Assembly (NCBI GenBank): GCA_944372565.1
Contig: CALVZR010000123.1
Location: 1 to 17,685, forward strand
Origin: an uncultured Clostridia bacterium
GTDB taxonomy: Bacteria; Bacillota; Clostridia; Christensenellales; Borkfalkiaceae
Length of the DNA: 17,685 nucleotides
Direction of reading: 5' to 3'
Part shown: piece by piece, positions 14,478 to 17,685 of the stretch
Layout of the letters: each line of letters begins with the position of its first letter
How positions within the stretch are numbered: the first letter of the stretch is position 1
The notes under the pieces: model-generated
The model's input: the letters and a program-made list of their open reading frames with translations, nothing else
What the model was told of the DNA's origin: nothing
Database searches by the model: none
Position numbers and translations under genes: made by a program

Positions 14478-16016
14478 TCAGCGAACGAGCAGCGATTTGC
14501 CCGTCATTTCCTTCGGAATCGCCACGCCCATCGCGTCGAGAAGGGTGGGCGCGATGTCCGCCAAAACGCCGCCTTCTTTGAGATGCGCGCCTTTCAGGGC
14601 GGAAGAAACAACGATGAAAGGCACCTTGTTCGTCGAGTGCGCGGTGAAGGGCTTTCCGTTCTCGTCGAGCATCTTGTCCGCATTGCCGTGATCGGCAGTT
14701 ACCAGCGCCACGCCGCCCTTTTCGAGCACTTTATCGGTGATCTTCTTCACGCTCTCGTCCACCGTGCGCACGGCTTCCACCGCCGCGGGGATCACGCCCG
14801 TGTGCCCCACCATATCGCAGTTGGCGAAATTGAGGATGATCACGTCGTAAATATTTTTATCGATTTCTTCGAGCACCTTCTCGGTTACCAACAGGGCGCT
14901 CATTTCGGGCTGCAGATCGTAGGTGGCGACTTTTGGCGAAGGGATGAGATCCCTGTCCTCGTTTGCGTTGGGCGCCTCCACGCCGCCGTTGAAGAAGAAG
15001 GTTACGTGCGCGTATTTTTCGGTTTCCGCAATGCGCAGCTGCCGCATCCCGAGGCTTGCGATATATTCGCCCAGCGTGTTTTTCAGCGACTGCGGTTTGA
15101 AGGCGATGCGCACGTTTTTCAGCGACGCGTCGTACTGCGTGAAGCACACGTAAACGGGATTTAAAAAGCCCGTTTTGCGCTCGAATCCCGCAAAATCGCG
15201 TTCGGTCATCGCGCGGGTGATCTGCCGCGCCCTGTCGGGGCGGAAGTTGAAGAAGATGATGGAATCGCCCTCTTCGATCAGCCCCACGGGCTTGCCGTTT
15301 TCCGTGACGTTCGCGGGGATCACGAATTCGTCCGTCACCCCGTTTTCATAGGATTTTTCGATATACGCCGCGGGGTCTTCCGTGTGTTCGCCCGTTCCCA
15401 GCGTGAACATATCGTACGCCTTTTCCACGCGCTCCCAGCGGTTGTCGCGGTCCATCACGTAATATCTGCCGCCCACCGAGGCGATTTTGCCCACGCCGAT
15501 TTTGCCGATTTCCGCCGCGAGATCGCGCACGAAACCCGCGCCCGATGTCGGGGAAACGTCCCTGCCGTCGAGGAAACAGTGCACATATACTTCTTTCAAT
15601 CCCTTCCTCTTCGCCAGTTCCAGAAGGGCGTAAAGGTGGGTGATGTGCGAATGCACGCCGCCCGTGGAGAGCAGGCCGTAAAGGTGCAGTTTCTTATGGT
15701 TTTTCAGCGCGCTGTCCGCCGCGTAGTTGAGTTCTTCGTTTTCAAAAAATTCGCCGTCTTCGATCTCCTTGGTGATGCGGGTGAGTTCCTGATAGACGAT
15801 TCTGCCCGCGCCCATGTTGAGGTGCCCTACTTCGCTGTTTCCCATCTGCCCGTCTGGAAGACCCACGTCCCGCCCGCTCGCGCCGAGCAGCGTGGAAGGA
15901 TATTCCTTCATCAGCGCCTTCACGTTGGGGCTGCCCTCCATTTCGATGGCGTTGCCCTTTTTTTCCTCGCTGATGCCGTAGCCGTCCATAATGATGATCA
16001 TATTCGGTTTATTCAT
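14478..16016 (-). CDS. gpmI: 2,3-bisphosphoglycerate-independent phosphoglycerate mutase
   Basis: Product of 512 residues, standard for the metal-dependent iPGM. It interconverts 3- and 2-phosphoglycerate in glycolysis. The alkaline-phosphatase-like active site is visible: IIIMDGYG near the N-terminus (metal-binding Asp), catalytic Ser in DGQMGNSEVGHLNMGAGR, the HCFLDGRDVSPTSG and GGRYYVMDRDNRWERVEKAY segments, NFRPDRARQITRA, NFANCDMVGHTG, and TADHGNADKML near the C-terminus. I prefer the ATG at 16016, because GGAG is 7 nt upstream of it; a GTG two codons earlier is too close to that site. The usual glycolytic neighbours, including enolase, are absent here; secG follows directly. Confidence 0.96.
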   Translation of the reverse strand: MNKPNMIIIMDGYGISEEKKGNAIEMEGSPNVKALMKEYPSTLLGASGRDVGLPDGQMGNSEVGHLNMGAGRIVYQELTRITKEIEDGEFFENEELNYAADSALKNHKKLHLYGLLSTGGVHSHITHLYALLELAKRKGLKEVYVHCFLDGRDVSPTSGAGFVRDLAAEIGKIGVGKIASVGGRYYVMDRDNRWERVEKAYDMFTLGTGEHTEDPAAYIEKSYENGVTDEFVIPANVTENGKPVGLIEEGDSIIFFNFRPDRARQITRAMTERDFAGFERKTGFLNPVYVCFTQYDASLKNVRIAFKPQSLKNTLGEYIASLGMRQLRIAETEKYAHVTFFFNGGVEAPNANEDRDLIPSPKVATYDLQPEMSALLVTEKVLEEIDKNIYDVIILNFANCDMVGHTGVIPAAVEAVRTVDESVKKITDKVLEKGGVALVTADHGNADKMLDENGKPFTAHSTNKVPFIVVSSALKGAHLKEGGVLADIAPTLLDAMGVAIPKEMTGKSLLVR

Positions 16017-16045
16017 ATTCACGCTCCGTTGTCCGTTTTTCTTTT

Positions 16046-16074
16046 ATTGTACCCCATTTCCCGCGGAAATGCAA
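16046..16074 (-). promoter_or_regulatory. Promoter of gpmI
   Basis: -35 TTGCAT (16069-16074), 17-nt spacer, -10 TACAAT (16046-16051) on the minus strand, about 30 nt before the ATG. Confidence 0.78.
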
Positions 16075-16116
16075 GCGTTTCGCTGCGGCTATATACCGAT
16101 TTTGCCCGCCGCCGCA

Positions 16117-16151
16117 AACGAAAAAAAACGGCTCTCGCCGTTTTTTTCGTT
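16117..16151 (-). terminator. Terminator of the small cysteine-protein gene
   Basis: ACGGC/GCCGT with a 4-nt loop extends through a run of seven A-T pairs and then an ACG/CGT clamp. On the minus strand it ends in eight T and lies just after the stop at 16156. The structure is symmetrical enough to work in both directions. Confidence 0.85.
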
Positions 16152-16155
16152 CTCT

Positions 16156-16356
16156 TTATTTTGCAAAATAAGCTCTCGCGCAGGGATTGGTCTTTTGCTT
16201 GTCGCATTTCGCGCAGTAATCGTATGTACCGCATTTATCCCCGGCCTTGCTGTCGTTCCATTTGATCACGTCGAGTTCTTTCTGCTTTTCGGCAAGGGTC
16301 TTTGCGCCGATCCTCTTTCCCGCGGTCGTTTTCCGCGTCTGTTTCCCTTTTTCCAT
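16156..16356 (-). CDS. Small basic four-cysteine protein, unknown function
   Basis: I do not recognise this 66-residue protein. The first 28 residues are strongly basic and polar (MEKGKQTRKTTAGKRIGAKT). The second half is CGTYDYCAKCDKQKTNPCARAYF, with C42, C48, C51 and C59 (C-x5-C-x2-C-x7-C), a spacing that could hold one zinc ion. There is no signal peptide or membrane segment. It is very likely a real gene: it has the Shine-Dalgarno AGGAGGG at good spacing, a near-consensus promoter and its own terminator, all within about 300 bp. A nucleic-acid or ribosome-binding zinc protein is a guess from composition only. Confidence 0.78.
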   Translation of the reverse strand: MEKGKQTRKTTAGKRIGAKTLAEKQKELDVIKWNDSKAGDKCGTYDYCAKCDKQKTNPCARAYFAK

Positions 16357-16388
16357 GAGTTCGCCCTCCTGACTTTTTTATCATTTAA

Positions 16389-16417
16389 AGTATAGGATCG
16401 CGGCTCTTTTCTGTCAA
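16389..16417 (-). promoter_or_regulatory. Promoter of the small cysteine-protein gene
   Basis: -35 TTGACA (16412-16417), 17-nt spacer, -10 TATACT (16389-16394) on the minus strand; the leader is about 26 nt. It lies after the end of the uroporphyrinogen-decarboxylase-like gene, from which no clear GC-rich terminator separates it. Confidence 0.88.
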
Positions 16418-16490
16418 GCGATTTTCCGCAAAAAAACGCTTTTTTTCATAAATAAAACGCAAATTACGGCGATTTTTCGCGAAAACCGAT

Positions 16491-17577
16491 TTATAGTCCG
16501 CCGAGATTGACCGCACCCGAAAGATAGCACTTTCCGACGCGCGCGAGCGCGGCTTTTGCGGTGTCTTCGTCCGGCGCCCACATACAAAAATGCGCGCCCT
16601 GCGGCTTTATAAAGGAGCAGACCTCCTCGATCTCGTCCAGCGCCACGTTCACCTGCACGTTCTTGCCCGCGTTCTGGATGCGCTGCAAAACGTCCTTCCA
16701 CGCGCGGGCGGTGGGCTGGCCTTCGCCGTACACCCATTGCACGCCGCCGAGTTTCTCCATCGAAAGCAGCCTGTCGAGGTGCCTGAGCGCGCCCACGCCG
16801 TCGAGGTGGAGCACGCTCGTATCGAGCGCGGCAACCTCCCTTTCGACGGTGGGGGCGATATAGTCTTCAAAATTCTCCTCCGAAACGAGGCAGGCGAAAT
16901 CGCAGCTCGTGATGTAATAATCGCCGTCGGGATCCCAGATCTGCGACCAGTTCATACTGCCTTCCTGATAGCTTTCCGTGATGTCGAAAAGTTCGCGGAA
17001 CACGCGCGCCGCCACCTCTTCGGAAGAACGGAGCAGTTCTTTTACCTTTTCGGGGCAGTCGTAAAGCGCCATGCACACCTCTTCCGGGCCGTAGAGCGAA
17101 GTGATCGCATCCAGCCCCGAATGGATATCGGTAACGCCCACGAGGAATTTTCCCTGCGCCTCGCGCGCGGCGTATTCGGTCATCGCCCTGATCTTTTTCC
17201 ACCAGCGGTTGTTTTCGTCGAAGCGGAAGGGCGCGCGGTTTTCCAGTTCGCCCGCGGGGAAGTGTTTCGCCCAGCTCGTCGTTTCGGCAAACTCGATGTC
17301 ACAATCGCCCAAAATCCCCGTAGATGTCCGGCCCGCGATTGGGGTTGAACATCGGGAAGGATTCCCCTCCGTAGTAGGTGTTTTCGTAGTAAAAAGTTTC
17401 CCTTTTCACGATGTATTCGATGTCTTCCCACTTTTCCTTCAGCGTGCCGCCCTTGGGTTCGGGGTAGCGTTTTCTGTTTTTGGGCGCCACGATGGAAACG
17501 AGGGGCCGATCCTCGTTTTCCCGTTTCCACCACTGCCGCCATCTCTTCTTTACGTATTCGTAATCCTGGTTGATCAT
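16491..17577 (-). pseudogene. Uroporphyrinogen-decarboxylase-like (URO-D/MtaA-type) gene, frameshifted
   Basis: Two reading frames together give one protein of about 361 residues. The 5' part (17577 to about 17319) begins MINQDYEYVKKRWRQWW and reaches FNPNRGPDIYG. The 3' part (to 16491) continues LGDCDIEFAETTSWAKHF ... GVTDIHSGLDAITSLYG ... TSVLHLDGVGALRHLDRLLSMEKLGGVQWVYGEGQP. The switch lies at 17311-17319 (GGGG then TTTT on the minus strand): removing one base restores one frame. Without it, translation stops soon after GDFGRL. The family resembles URO-D-fold proteins, including corrinoid methyltransferase partners; the substrate is unknown. The gene has a strong promoter and Shine-Dalgarno AGAGGAG, and the rest of the frame is clean, so a sequencing error or very recent mutation is likely. 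Confidence 0.8.
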
Positions 17578-17631
17578 ACGTTTTTCTCCTCTTGCAGGGG
17601 CGGAGCGGAACGCCGCGCCGCATCTTTTTTC

Positions 17632-17660
17632 AGTATAGCAAAAGGAAGACCTCCTGTCAA
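17632..17660 (-). promoter_or_regulatory. Promoter of the URO-D-like gene
   Basis: -35 TTGACA (17655-17660), 17-nt spacer, -10 TATACT (17632-17637) on the minus strand, with a leader of about 48 nt ahead of the ATG at 17577. Confidence 0.87.
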
Positions 17661-17685
17661 TGCGGCAAAACGCCTTGCGCAAGAT

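Noticed and set aside
16418..16490. A/T-rich self-complementary stretches after the URO-D-like gene as a terminator.
   Set aside because: The only pairs are AAAAAAA/TTTTTTT and a short TTTTCGCGAAAA; there is no GC-rich stem followed by T, so I did not call it.
1..17685. CRISPR array, insertion sequence, phage or toxin-antitoxin system.
   Set aside because: No regularly spaced repeats, transposase, integrase or small paired toxin-like ORFs could be seen.

Overview
The window looks like chromosome from a low-oxygen, Gram-positive-type bacterium of the Bacillota, probably a Clostridia relative with fairly high GC. This is inferred from the glpA-like/glpB-like/DUF1667/glpP cluster, the secG-rnr-smpB order ahead of ssrA, VanW, a two-HKD cardiolipin synthase, strong Shine-Dalgarno sites, and consensus sigma-A promoters. 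All eight promoters I can assign have exactly 17-nt spacers. The species cannot be named from sequence alone. Almost everything is on the minus strand; only one protein gene, an O-antigen-ligase-like membrane protein, is on the plus strand. No transposase, phage gene or CRISPR array was seen.

Layout, left to right. A tRNA-Ser(GCU) with its own promoter and terminator (44-263) is followed by a translationally coupled envelope pair, vanW then cls (319-2579). Divergent from them is a Wzy_C/O-antigen-ligase-like gene (2759-4156), which ends at a terminator shared with the converging operon. Next is a glycerol-3-phosphate operon read right to left (8602-4302): mgtC-like, glpA-like FAD dehydrogenase, glpB-like oxidoreductase, a DUF1667 Fe-S protein and the antiterminator glpP. 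It starts at a consensus promoter, but a very strong intrinsic terminator lies between that promoter and the first gene. This suggests autoregulated antitermination by GlpP.

Then comes ssrA (tmRNA, 8862-9214), whose T-loop is not canonical. Upstream of it are metA and metY (O-acetylhomoserine route to methionine), then smpB, rnr, secG and gpmI. smpB, rnr and ssrA are the trans-translation and RNA-decay machinery; metY-metA sits between smpB and ssrA. A second strong terminator lies directly in front of rnr.

The right end has a 66-residue four-cysteine protein with its own promoter and terminator, and a uroporphyrinogen-decarboxylase-like gene broken by a one-base frameshift.

The points most worth following up are the aberrant tmRNA T-loop, the leader terminator of the mgtC-glp operon, the terminator before rnr, and the small cysteine protein. 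There is no gene-free stretch longer than 300 bases once tmRNA is counted.
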